The position numbers were made by a program, and so were the translations under genes. This document shows, in pieces, positions 41,297 to 49,184 of a stretch of DNA of 64,000 bases. Below the pieces are notes generated by a model, which was not told the origin of the DNA, searched no databases, and saw nothing but the letters and a program-made list of their open reading frames with translations. Each line of letters begins with the position of its first letter. The first letter of the stretch is position 1. Location: NCBI RefSeq assembly GCF_900603025.1, contig NZ_LR026975.1:3410001-3474000 (forward strand). Direction: 5' to 3'. Source of the stretch: Mycolicibacterium hassiacum DSM 44199. Lineage in GTDB: Bacteria; Actinomycetota; Actinomycetes; Mycobacteriales; Mycobacteriaceae.

Positions 41297-41599
41297 GTGA
41301 TGATCCGCAGAGTTGTGGCGGCGACGGTCGTCGGCGTGGGCGCCGCCGTGGCGGCCGCCGGCCTTGCCGGCGCCGATCCGGGCAAGAGCGCTGACGAAGT
41401 GATCGCCCAGCTGGAGCGGGACGGCTACAGCGTCACGATCGACAAGATCGGCACCGCCCCGCTGTCGGAGTGCGTGGTCACCAGCATCCGTAATCCGCAG
41501 CAGTTCACCCAGCTCAAGCCGTTGCTCGGCGGGGAGGGCGCACTGTTCCCGGCGGTGACCAGTCAGCCGATCTCGGTGTCGCTGGACTGCTCCAAGTAG
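41297..41599 (+). CDS. Small secreted two-cysteine protein, paralogue A
   Basis: 100 residues: signal peptide (MIRRVVAATVVGVGAAVAAA, cut near LAGADPG) and a small mature domain with IGTAPLSECVVTSI and a C-terminal DCSK, so one probable disulfide. GTG 41297 or the next ATG; GATGAT ends 6 nt before GTG. Similar in layout to the opposing gene, so the pair are paralogues facing each other. Resembles short exported mycobacterial families (DUF4333-like), not assigned firmly. Confidence 0.78.
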   Translation: MMIRRVVAATVVGVGAAVAAAGLAGADPGKSADEVIAQLERDGYSVTIDKIGTAPLSECVVTSIRNPQQFTQLKPLLGGEGALFPAVTSQPISVSLDCSK

Positions 41600-41622
41600 C
41601 GAGCCCGCCCAGCGACACCGAG
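41572..41622. terminator. Inverted repeat between convergent secreted-protein genes
   Basis: CTCGGTGTCGCTGG / CCAGCGACACCGAG, perfect 14 bp with a 23-nt loop. The left arm is inside the 3' end of the rightward gene, the right arm in the 28-nt gap before the leftward gene's stop. Confidence 0.65.
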
Positions 41623-41627
41623 CCGGT

Positions 41628-41915
41628 TCAGCGTGAGCAATCGGCGGTGACGGTGATGTTGCGCCGGGTCACCACCTGGACCAGGTCGTCGCCCCGGCGC
41701 TGGAATTCGGTGTGCTCCCTGACCTTTCCGATGTCGGTGATGACGCACTGGTTCAGCGGGGCGCTGCCGATCCGGTTGACCTTGACGTCGAAGCCCTGAG
41801 CCTTGAGGGTCGCGATGGTCAGCTCGGCCGATTCGGTGGCCGACGCGGCGGGCGCCAGCCCGAGCCCAGCCGCCGCAGCGCCGACGACGGCCCATGCGAA
41901 CACCGTTGCACGCAT
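41628..41915 (-). CDS. Small secreted two-cysteine protein, paralogue B
   Basis: 95 residues: signal peptide ending APAASATES, then a mature domain with IGSAPLNQCVITDI and DCSR at the end. The spacing of the two cysteines and the [I]GxAPLxxCV core are the same as in paralogue A. ATG 41915 has GGGAG about 9 nt upstream. Function unknown. Confidence 0.82.
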   Translation of the reverse strand: MRATVFAWAVVGAAAAGLGLAPAASATESAELTIATLKAQGFDVKVNRIGSAPLNQCVITDIGKVREHTEFQRRGDDLVQVVTRRNITVTADCSR

Positions 41916-42032
41916 GTCGTATCTCCCTTCGGTGGTGAAGGCCCCGTGCCTTCAGCCGGTACGACGGGGCACTCACCGGAGGGGTTCAACGCCGCCGGGG
42001 AATTTTTCGGCGTTCTCTTGCGCGGGCGACCG

Positions 42033-43124
42033 TCAGGCGGTGGCCGCTTCCAGGGTGTGCAGCGGGTCGGTCGCGACGAACTGCGAGTACAGCAGCGGCA
42101 TCGCCGCGGCCACCGACAGCGTGGTGACCGTGCCGGTGTAATCGGCGACGTAGAGCCGGTCGCTGTCGTCGTCGACGGCCACGCAGGACGGCCGCGGGGC
42201 GACGGCCACGGTGTTGACCAGCTCCAGCGAGGCCGGGCACAGCACCGTGATCCGGTCGTAGTCGACGACGTAGGCGCGGGTCCGGTCGCTGCTCAGTACC
42301 AGCTGGGTCGGCGCGCCGGCGCCGAGCTCGACGGACTTGGTGACGCGACCGACGGCCAGGTCGACCACCTGCACCGCACCGCCCCGCACGCGGTCGGAGG
42401 TGAGGACGAACACCGCGTCCTCGGCGCAGCCGAGATCGCGGATCGGCGGTCCGACCGGGATCCGGTGCCGCACACGGGCGGTCTCGGTGTCCACGACCAC
42501 CAGCGCACTGCCGCGTGCGTCGGTGGTCGCGACGTACAGCACTGTGCCGGTGGGGTCGGTCACGCAGGCGTCGAGGCCCAGACCAGGGCCGGAACCGATG
42601 TCGATGGTGCCCACCCGCTCGGCGGTGAGGTCGATGACCGCGACGTCGGCGTATCCGTCGCCGGTGCGGCCCGCGTAGACGCGCTTGCCGTTCGGGCTGA
42701 CGGCCAGCGCGGACACGCTGAAGGCCAGCGGATAGACCACGGACACGGTCCGGCGGTCGACGTCGATCACCGAAACGGCGTCGCAGCCGGTGGCGGTGGT
42801 CGCGACCACCACCTGGTCGGCGGTGCGGGCGACCGCGAACGGCTCACCGGGGACCGGGATGACCCCCGACGCGTGGAGCGTGTTCGCGTCGAGCAGGGAC
42901 ACCGCGTCGGCGCCGTAGTGGGCGGCGATGATCACATCGCCTCGGGTCGTGATGTCGGCGATCGGGCCGTACGGCAGCGTCAGCGCGCCGAGCCGCTCGA
43001 CCTCCGGATCGGTGGGGGTTTCCAGTGCGGTGTCCAAGGGACATCCCTTCGGGTCGGTGCCCGCGACCGCCTCGGCGTCCACTTCGGACCTCGAAGCGCC
43101 ACCGGGCATAACCGAATAAGCCAT
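42033..43124 (-). CDS. YVTN/YncE-type beta-propeller protein
   Basis: 363 residues made of repeated four-strand blades, visible in LAVSPNGKRVYAGRTGDGY, DPTGTVLYVATTDARGSAL and SSDRTRAYVVDYDRIT. About seven blades fit the length. No signal peptide, so cytoplasmic or non-classically exported. ATG 43124 has GGAGGT 10 nt upstream; the frame extends 18 codons to GTG 43178. Ligand unknown. The anti-sigma kinase/STAS pair lies upstream on the same strand. Confidence 0.82.
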   Translation of the reverse strand: MAYSVMPGGASRSEVDAEAVAGTDPKGCPLDTALETPTDPEVERLGALTLPYGPIADITTRGDVIIAAHYGADAVSLLDANTLHASGVIPVPGEPFAVARTADQVVVATTATGCDAVSVIDVDRRTVSVVYPLAFSVSALAVSPNGKRVYAGRTGDGYADVAVIDLTAERVGTIDIGSGPGLGLDACVTDPTGTVLYVATTDARGSALVVVDTETARVRHRIPVGPPIRDLGCAEDAVFVLTSDRVRGGAVQVVDLAVGRVTKSVELGAGAPTQLVLSSDRTRAYVVDYDRITVLCPASLELVNTVAVAPRPSCVAVDDDSDRLYVADYTGTVTTLSVAAAMPLLYSQFVATDPLHTLEAATA

Positions 43125-43280
43125 CTTCGTCGGCACCTCCGCCGGTATGGCGGCACCGGCTGTAGTTCCTTGCTGCACGCCCCTTTTGGGCGCGGTTTCA
43201 CCCGAGTCTAGCGACGCCGCCGACAGCTCCCGAGCGACTGCGGCGCCGATCGGCGGCGAGCGGCGGAAACCTCTCAGACA

Positions 43281-43469
43281 CTACTTAGAAGAAATCTTCG
43301 TTACCGTGTCGTTATCAATCGATAGCAATCCGGACCAACCGGCGGTGAGCAGGAAGGAAGCGTTTCCCGGCAACGACGGCCGCGAGAACTGATTCGGGTC
43401 GGTCGCGCGCCATTTCTTAGGGTTCACCCGCAAAAATGCGCGGTAAATCACACCGACCCCGGTCAGCAA
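43281..43469 (-). CDS. Possible 62-residue ORF in the gap before the beta-propeller gene
   Basis: The 373-nt stretch 43125-43497 has no recognised gene. The only frame worth listing runs from TTG 43469 to TAG 43281 and includes NPKKWRATDPNQF and FLLTAGWSGLLS. Its codon pattern is moderately GC3-rich and it has no ribosome site. It may be an untranslated leader for the beta-propeller gene. The rest of the gap is AT-richer than its surroundings, with short palindromes such as ATCGAT. Confidence 0.25.
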   Translation of the reverse strand: MLTGVGVIYRAFLRVNPKKWRATDPNQFSRPSLPGNASFLLTAGWSGLLSIDNDTVTKISSK

Positions 43470-43497
43470 AACCCGCTCGGATGCGGTAGTCGACCGG

Positions 43498-44001
43498 TTA
43501 GGTCGGGCAGGCGCAGCGACGCCGGGCCGGCGGGCAGCCGAGGAAGTCGAGCCGCACCCGGGTCCCGGTCGGCAGTGGGGAGATGGTGATGCGGTCGGCC
43601 AGGGCGCGCATCAACGGGATGCCTCGGCCCCGGGTGTTGGGTTGCTGGGCCGGATCGACGTGGCGCCACTGCCCGCGGTCGGACACGTCGACCTGCAGCG
43701 TGCCGTCGGCGGCCGGGCTGTAGTGGGCGCGCAGATCGACCGTGCCCTCTTCCCCGGGGCCCGGCGCCCCGGGGCGGTGGCCGGCCGGACCCCGCGCGCG
43801 GTAGGCGAACTCGGCGGCGTTGGTGAGCGCCTCGTTCACCGCCAGCAGGACGTCGTTGAGGCGCACCGTGTCCAGCACGAAATGTTCACGCAGCCAGTGC
43901 CCGAACTCGGCGCGGAACCGGGCCACCGTCCGCGCGTCGGCGATGTCGGTGCGGACGAAGTCCGCCGCCACGCCGGCGGAGGTTGGCTGTGGTTCGGTCA
44001 T
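43498..44001 (-). CDS. RsbW-like anti-sigma factor serine kinase
   Basis: 167-residue GHKL ATPase of the anti-sigma type. N-box NEALTNAAEF, G1 DVSDRGQW, G2 GRGIPLMRAL. Such kinases bind a sigma factor and phosphorylate a STAS antagonist to inactivate it. The STAS partner is directly upstream (31-nt gap). No sigma factor gene is adjacent, so the target sigma is encoded elsewhere. Cys-rich C-terminus (RRRCACPT) is unusual. ATG 44001. Confidence 0.88.
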   Translation of the reverse strand: MTEPQPTSAGVAADFVRTDIADARTVARFRAEFGHWLREHFVLDTVRLNDVLLAVNEALTNAAEFAYRARGPAGHRPGAPGPGEEGTVDLRAHYSPAADGTLQVDVSDRGQWRHVDPAQQPNTRGRGIPLMRALADRITISPLPTGTRVRLDFLGCPPARRRCACPT

Positions 44002-44032
44002 GATGCCACCGGATACCCATTGGGCCGGTGTG

Positions 44033-44380
44033 TCATGCCGTGACGTTCTCGAGCGCCGCGTCCAGCGAGGGAACCAGTTGGATCAGATCGGCGATTCCGG
44101 TGATCTTCAGCGGCCGGCTGGTCGCCGGGCCGTCGGCGACCACCGCGAATCGGATCGACGAGCCGTCGGTCTGGTTGTGGGCCTCCATCAGCACCTGCAT
44201 GCCGGCCGAGCCGAGGAAGTCCACGTCGGTCAGATCGACGATCAGCCCGGCCGGATCCTTTTCCAGCGCCGCTTGAACAGCGTCTCGCAATTGCGGCGCG
44301 GTGAGCATGTCCAACTCACCCGACGCGGCGACGACCGCCACCCGATCGATCCATTTCTCGGTGCAAAGCTGTTCGCTCAA
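44033..44380 (-). CDS. STAS-domain anti-sigma factor antagonist
   Basis: 115-residue STAS protein, partner of the kinase gene downstream. The phosphorylatable serine is in VDFLGSAGMQVL, and SGELDMLTAPQLRDAV is a typical first half. TTG 44380 is the only start near the domain boundary, with GAGG about 7 nt upstream. Role: when unphosphorylated it binds the anti-sigma kinase and frees the sigma factor. Confidence 0.88.
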   Translation of the reverse strand: MSEQLCTEKWIDRVAVVAASGELDMLTAPQLRDAVQAALEKDPAGLIVDLTDVDFLGSAGMQVLMEAHNQTDGSSIRFAVVADGPATSRPLKITGIADLIQLVPSLDAALENVTA

Positions 44381-44713
44381 GCCTCACCTCTTGTTCAGCC
44401 GACCACCCACGCGGTCAGTGTCGATTCGCCGGGCTGCCGTCTGAACCCGGCCAACAGAGTAGCCACTTTGTCGGCCCGGCACACCAGCCGAGGACATTCA
44501 CACTGCTCAGACCCAGCGACACGGACGCCGCGCGGCCCGCCACGCCGGGGCGCGGTGGTCGCGAAGGCGGGGCGGGGCCCGATTCCCTCCGGGGTCGCCG
44601 AGATCCGGCGGCGACCCTCCGGCTCCGACCCGCGAATCCGGCGGCTCATAGCCGTCTACCGGCGGTTTTCGGGGTAATGTCGCCGATATCAGGTGACGAG
44701 TGAAGGGTGATCG
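44381..44713. other. Divergent intergenic region, 333 nt
   Basis: Lies between the STAS gene and a secreted-protein gene transcribed away from each other. It must hold both promoters. I see no convincing -35/-10 pair and no hairpin; small frames here are not supported. A GGGTAATG motif at about 44671 lies near the rightward gene and may be part of its promoter. Confidence 0.4.
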
Positions 44714-45079
44714 ATGGAGTCCGTCTGTCTGTCCATGCGGCGATTGCTCATCGCAGCCGGTTTCGCGGTCGTCGTGACAGCGCCGCTCGCCGGAGCCGCG
44801 CTGTCGGCGTCGGTCGACCACCGCCCGTCGCCGCTCGCCGCCTGCTCCGGCGGGGAGGAGTACGACAGCTACACCGGACATTGCGTCCCCTATCTCGTGC
44901 CGAGGACCAGCCGTTCGCTGGGCACCAACCCCGACTTCTGCCCGCCGGGGGTCAGCGGCACCGAGTGCGGCGGCTCGACCGGCGATACGGCCTCCTCGCC
45001 GCAACCGCAGATGCCTGCTCCGGTACCGCCGCAGGAGCCCGAACAGGAACTCGCCGAGATCTCCACTCCCGGCTACTGA
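44714..45079 (+). CDS. Small secreted Cys-containing protein
   Basis: 121 residues: signal peptide (MRRLLIAAGFAVVVTAPLAG within the first 30), then a mature domain with four cysteines (LAACSGGEEYDSYTGHC, NPDFCPPG, TECGGS) and a Pro/Gln/Glu-rich tail ending STPGY. The layout (CsGGxxYDSxTGxC plus Pro-rich tail) recalls short exported mycobacterial proteins of unknown function. ATG 44714 has AAGGG 7 nt upstream; an internal ATG at codon 8 would give a cleaner signal. Confidence 0.72.
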   Translation: MESVCLSMRRLLIAAGFAVVVTAPLAGAALSASVDHRPSPLAACSGGEEYDSYTGHCVPYLVPRTSRSLGTNPDFCPPGVSGTECGGSTGDTASSPQPQMPAPVPPQEPEQELAEISTPGY

Positions 45080-45136
45080 CGAGCACCGGCGCGCCGGCCG
45101 GTAGTACGGTCGGCCCGTCGCCGTGGATCGTGACAG

Positions 45137-45364
45137 GTGTTCGCCGCAACGGCTCGCGCGCGGCGCCCGGCGACCGAGATCGTCGCCCTGCTGCGCGATC
45201 ACGCGGACCATCCGTTGAGCCCGCCGCTGTATGGACCTCGCGATCCCCTCGCGTCCTGGTGCATGGCGGCGCTGCTGATTACCGTGTGCGGACGCACGGC
45301 GCTGATCGACGAGTTGACCGGCCCGGGCGTGTCCACCCTGCGGGATCGCCTGACATCCCGCTGA
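45137..45364 (+). CDS. Hypothetical 75-residue protein
   Basis: GTG 45137 to TGA 45364. No recognised family. Third codon positions are strongly G/C, as in real genes here, and one hydrophobic segment occurs (WCMAALLITVCG). No ribosome site. Could be an independent small gene or the end of a decayed one. Confidence 0.35.
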   Translation: MFAATARARRPATEIVALLRDHADHPLSPPLYGPRDPLASWCMAALLITVCGRTALIDELTGPGVSTLRDRLTSR

Positions 45365-45409
45365 TCGCGTGTTCGGCCGCTTCTGTTCGCCGCGGCGTGG
45401 CTGCGGCTG

Positions 45410-46009
45410 CTAGCCCTGCTGCAACCCCGACAGCATCAGCTCGACGGTGTGCCCCATCGCCGCGCGCAGGTCGATGTCGGGCGTGTCGAACCAATGTGCA
45501 ACGCAGGCAGCCAGAATCGTCACCACCACGGTCGCGACGAAATCGGCCCCGAGTTGGTCGCCGTGCAGCTCCCCACGCCGCTGGCCGTCGGCGACGATCT
45601 CGGCTACCAGCGCGATCAGTTCCGGGTGCAGGGTCTCACCCCCGACCGGCGTGTCGGGCCGATGCAACATGTCGAAGGCCATGGCCCGCATGGCCGGGCT
45701 GCTGTCCGCCCACGCGTCGGCGATCACCGACGCCACCGTGCGCAACCGCTGCGGCGCCGGCCCGCCCTCGGCGTCGACGGCGGCGCGCGCCCGGTCGGCC
45801 AACCTGCGGTTGAACTCCAGCAGCAGCGCCCCCTTGGCTCCGTAGAAGCGGAAGAAGGTCGCCCGGCCGATCTCGGCGCGCTCGCAGATGTCCTCGACCG
45901 TCACCTCGGCGTAGGGGCGCTCCTCGAACAGTTCCATCGCGGCCTCGTAGATGGCCTCGCGTGTGCGCGCCCGTTTGCGTTCCCGCAGGTTCGGAGCGGC
46001 GTCGTCCAT
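45410..46009 (-). CDS. TetR-family repressor of the adjacent ThDP enzyme/dehydrogenase operon
   Basis: 199-residue TetR regulator. N-terminal helix-turn-helix in VTVEDICERAEIGRATFFRFYGAKGAL; the ligand domain is unassigned. It is divergent from the carboligase-dehydrogenase operon, with a large symmetric operator in the 176-nt gap, so it most likely represses that operon and itself. Inducer unknown; an aldehyde or acyloin would fit. Confidence 0.9.
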   Translation of the reverse strand: MDDAAPNLRERKRARTREAIYEAAMELFEERPYAEVTVEDICERAEIGRATFFRFYGAKGALLLEFNRRLADRARAAVDAEGGPAPQRLRTVASVIADAWADSSPAMRAMAFDMLHRPDTPVGGETLHPELIALVAEIVADGQRRGELHGDQLGADFVATVVVTILAACVAHWFDTPDIDLRAAMGHTVELMLSGLQQG

Positions 46010-46035
46010 GGCCGCAGCTTAACGCCCGCACCCTC

Positions 46036-46065
46036 TTGACAGAGACGCAAATATCAATTGATACT
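46036..46065 (+). promoter_or_regulatory. Promoter of the carboligase operon
   Basis: TTGACA (46036-46041), 18-nt spacer, GATACT (46060-46065). The spacer and -10 are covered by the TetR operator. The transcript leader before ATG 46186 would be about 110 nt. Confidence 0.65.
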
Positions 46066-46073
46066 CAAGTCTC
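46042..46073. promoter_or_regulatory. 32-bp two-tier palindromic operator
   Basis: Inner perfect palindrome TATCAATTGATA (46052-46063) and outer arms GAGAC (46042-46046) / GTCTC (46069-46073), both centred exactly on 46057.5. This is the size and symmetry of a TetR dimer-of-dimers site. It overlaps the -10 of the rightward promoter, as needed for repression. Confidence 0.75.
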
Positions 46074-46185
46074 ACTACCGATGTGATCCAGAAAACACCT
46101 CGCCCCGGTTAGCGAGCCGGATCGCTGCCGGCGCGGCCCGGGAACCGAGGAAACGAGCCCACCCACTCGCGGCGGAGGAGTCGAC

Positions 46186-47904
46186 ATGACGGTCAACGGA
46201 GGCGAACTACTCGCTCGCGCCCTCAGGTCCGCCGGCGTGACGGACGTCTTCGCACTGCACGGCGGGCACCTCGACGCGTTCTGGGCGGCCTGCCCCCGGC
46301 ACGGGCTGCGGCTGATCGACACCCGCCACGAGGCGGCCGCCGGCAACGCCGCCGACGGATACGCCCGCACCACCGGCCGACTCGGCGTCGCCGTGGTGAC
46401 ATCCGGGCCCGGATTCGCCAACGGTTTCGCCGCGCTGCCCAATGCGCTCACCGACGGGGTGCCGATGCTGATGATCGCCGGCGCTCCCCCGCTGCGCGAA
46501 GTGGAGACCAACGAGATGCAGGGCGGCTTCGACCAGGTGGCCGCGGCCGCGCCGGTGACCAAGTGGGCACACCGGGTCGTCACCACCGAGCGCATCCCGG
46601 ATCTGGTGGCGCTGGCCATCCGCAAGGCGACGTCGGGACGACCGGGGCCGGTTTTCCTGGAGATCCCGATCGACGTGCTGGTCACCCCGGTCGACGAGGC
46701 CGCGGTGCCACCCGCGGGCGCCGCGCTCGTCGAGGACCGGCCCGCCCCGGCACCGGCCGCGGTGGCCGCGGCGCTGGACCACCTGCGCCGCGCACAGCGG
46801 CCGGCCATCGTCATCGGCGGCGGCATGCTGTGGTCCGACGCCGCCGACGAACTGGCGAAATTCGCTGACCAGTCCGGCATTCCGGTGTTCGCCAACAACC
46901 GCGCCGTCGGACTTCTGCCCGCCGGGCACCGTTGCAACGCGTGGGCGATCGACGGCCTCGCCGCACTGGCCGTGACCGGTACCAGCCCCGATCTGGTGCT
47001 GCTGCTCGGCGCACGCACGGGCCTGCTCACCGGCGGGCGGGCGAACTCGATGATCCCGGCCGACGCGACGCTCGTCCAGGTCGATGTGGAGGCCAGTGAG
47101 TTCGGCAGGCTGCGCCCGGTCGAGGTGCCGGTGGTCGCCGACTGCCGGGAGTTCCTGCGGGCCCTGCTCGACAGCGCCGTGCAGTGGCCGGACCGCTCCG
47201 CGTGGCTGACCCAGGCGACCTCGGCGCACGCGATGGTCGATCAGCTCTATGCCGGGGTGCCGCCGGTCGACAACGGCCGCATCCACCCCTATCACGCGGG
47301 CCGGGAGGCCGTGAAAGCCGCGGGACCCGGGGCAGTGCTGGTGTTCGACGGCGGCGAGGCCCCGCTGTGGGCCGCGATGAGCCTGCCGGCCGCACCGCCG
47401 CATCGCGTGCTCAACCTCGGATACATGGGCTACCTCGGGATCGGGCAGGGCTTCGCGATCGGCGCTCAGATCGCCGAACCGGACCGGCGCGTGCTGCAGG
47501 TGACCGGCGACGGCTCCTTCGGTTTCCACATCCAGGAACTCGACACCATGGTGCGTCACAACCTGCCGATCGTGACCGTGGTGATGAACAACGCCTGCTG
47601 GGGCATGTCCATCCACGGCCAGGAGGCCGTCTACGGGGCGGGCGGAGACGTCATCACCCGGCTCGCCGACACCGACTATCACGAAATCGCCCGCGCCTTC
47701 GGCGGATACGGCGAGAAGGTGACCGAGCTCGAACAGATCGGGCCGGCTATCGAGCGGGCGTTCGCGTCCGGCAAACCGGCCTGCATCAACATCGCGGTGT
47801 CGGCGGCGCCGGTGCACCCGATGACGACGATGATGCTCGGCGACGTCAACTCCGAGGACGAGATCGTCGTGCCGTACTACGAGAACATCCCGGTGCAGCG
47901 ATGA
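46186..47904 (+). CDS. Thiamine-diphosphate enzyme resembling benzaldehyde lyase
   Basis: 572-residue ThDP enzyme with the three acetolactate-synthase-type domains. It resembles Pseudomonas benzaldehyde lyase more than IlvB: ALHGGHLD gives His25 and His28 (BAL His26, His29), IDTRHEAAAGNAADGYAR gives Glu49 (BAL Glu50), and ETNEMQ gives Gln112 (BAL Gln113). The ThDP motif is GDGSFGF to MNNACWG. Likely reaction: making or cleaving an acyloin; substrate inferred. ATG 46186 has GGAGG about 9 nt upstream. ATGA overlap with the dehydrogenase. Confidence 0.85.
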   Translation: MTVNGGELLARALRSAGVTDVFALHGGHLDAFWAACPRHGLRLIDTRHEAAAGNAADGYARTTGRLGVAVVTSGPGFANGFAALPNALTDGVPMLMIAGAPPLREVETNEMQGGFDQVAAAAPVTKWAHRVVTTERIPDLVALAIRKATSGRPGPVFLEIPIDVLVTPVDEAAVPPAGAALVEDRPAPAPAAVAAALDHLRRAQRPAIVIGGGMLWSDAADELAKFADQSGIPVFANNRAVGLLPAGHRCNAWAIDGLAALAVTGTSPDLVLLLGARTGLLTGGRANSMIPADATLVQVDVEASEFGRLRPVEVPVVADCREFLRALLDSAVQWPDRSAWLTQATSAHAMVDQLYAGVPPVDNGRIHPYHAGREAVKAAGPGAVLVFDGGEAPLWAAMSLPAAPPHRVLNLGYMGYLGIGQGFAIGAQIAEPDRRVLQVTGDGSFGFHIQELDTMVRHNLPIVTVVMNNACWGMSIHGQEAVYGAGGDVITRLADTDYHEIARAFGGYGEKVTELEQIGPAIERAFASGKPACINIAVSAAPVHPMTTMMLGDVNSEDEIVVPYYENIPVQR

Positions 47905-49037
47905 GAGCGGTCAGCTGTCAGCACGCCACGCTGTCGGTGGTCGACCTGCCCACCCCACGGCCCGCCGAGGGGCAGCTGCTGCTGAACGTGCTGCGGTGCG
48001 GGATCTGCGGATCGGATCTGCACGCCAAGGACCACACCGACGAACTCGCCGAGGCGATGTCGGCCCTCGGGGTCACCGACACCGTGGCCGCCGACACGCC
48101 GGTGGTGTTCGGTCACGAGTTCTGCGGCGAGGTCGCCGAACGCGGCCGCGGCGTGGACCGCCGGTTCAAGGAGGGCACCCGGGTGGTGTCGTTCCCGCTG
48201 TTGCGGACCCGGGGCAGCGTGCACCTGACCGGTCTGTCGGCAGCGGCGCCGGGTGCCTACGCCGAGCAGGTGCTGGCCGAGGGCGCGCTGAGTTTCGTGG
48301 TCCCCAACGGTCTGTCACCCGACATCGCCGCGCTGACCGAACCCATGGCCGTCGCATTGCACGCGGTGCGCCGCAGCGACATCAGCCGGCGTGACACCGC
48401 GGTCGTGATCGGTTGCGGCCCAGTGGGCCTGGCGATCATCTGCCACCTGAAGGCACGTCGGGTGGAGACCATCATCGCCAGCGACCCGTCACCGGGGCGG
48501 CGCGAGCTGGCGCGCCGGTGCGGCGCGACGCTGGTGATCGATCCGACCCACGAGTCGCCCTACGCCGCCGCACCCGGCGTCACCTCGGGCACCGAGCTGT
48601 ACGAGATCGGCATGGGTTCGATGCGCAAACTCCGCCGCATGCCCGGCTGGGTGCCGCTGTACCGCATCGCCGACAGGCTCGGGGCCACCGCGCCCAAGCG
48701 CCCGGTGATCTTCGAGTGCGTCGGCAACCCGGGCATGATCGACTCGATCATCGCCGAGGCACCGTTCAATTCGCGGGTGGTGGTCGCGGGTGTCTGCATG
48801 GGCAGCGATCGGCTGCGACCGACGTTGGCCAACGGCAAGGAGATCGATCTGCGATTCGTGTTCGCCTACACGCCACTGGAGTTCCGCGACATGCTGCACC
48901 TGCTGGCCGACGGCAAGGTGAACGCGGCGCCGATGATCACCGACACCGTCGGCCTGGACGGCGTCGCCGCGGCGTTCGACGCGCTGGGCAATCCCGAGAA
49001 TCAGGCCAAGGTGCTGATCGACCCGACGACCGGCTGA
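47901..49037 (+). CDS. Zinc-dependent medium-chain alcohol dehydrogenase
   Basis: 378-residue MDR-family dehydrogenase. Catalytic zinc ligands in CGICGSDLH and GHEFCGEV; Rossmann motif GCGPVGLAI. The usual four-cysteine structural zinc lobe is absent. Its start overlaps the stop of the ThDP enzyme, so the two act together: an acyloin made or consumed by the carboligase could be oxidised or reduced here, as in butanediol-type pathways. Substrate is inferred from context. Confidence 0.88.
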   Translation: MRAVSCQHATLSVVDLPTPRPAEGQLLLNVLRCGICGSDLHAKDHTDELAEAMSALGVTDTVAADTPVVFGHEFCGEVAERGRGVDRRFKEGTRVVSFPLLRTRGSVHLTGLSAAAPGAYAEQVLAEGALSFVVPNGLSPDIAALTEPMAVALHAVRRSDISRRDTAVVIGCGPVGLAIICHLKARRVETIIASDPSPGRRELARRCGATLVIDPTHESPYAAAPGVTSGTELYEIGMGSMRKLRRMPGWVPLYRIADRLGATAPKRPVIFECVGNPGMIDSIIAEAPFNSRVVVAGVCMGSDRLRPTLANGKEIDLRFVFAYTPLEFRDMLHLLADGKVNAAPMITDTVGLDGVAAAFDALGNPENQAKVLIDPTTG

Positions 49038-49172
49038 CGCGGGTCCGGTGATCGCGGTCAGCCGCGTGCATTGATGCTTACCGCGACGTCAATTCGACGC
49101 GCCTCGATACCGGCGCAGCCGACCCGCCTGCGGTTTCGGCCCGCAATCGAGGGGGCACGGGTGCGGCCGGTT

Positions 49173-49178
49173 TAGCAT
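49173..49178 (+). promoter_or_regulatory. -10 element before the kinase gene
   Basis: TAGCAT ends 6 nt before GTG 49185 with no ribosome site, which predicts a leaderless mRNA. Confidence 0.5.
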
Positions 49179-49184
49179 CGGGGC

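Noticed and set aside
43147..43392. 81-codon rightward frame before the anti-sigma genes
   Set aside because: Poor codon bias, no family, and no promoter or ribosome site; only noted as part of the 373-nt gap.
44671..44680. SigF-type promoter reading (GGTTTT...GGGTA)
   Set aside because: The two parts are too close together (far less than the usual 15-17 nt spacer).
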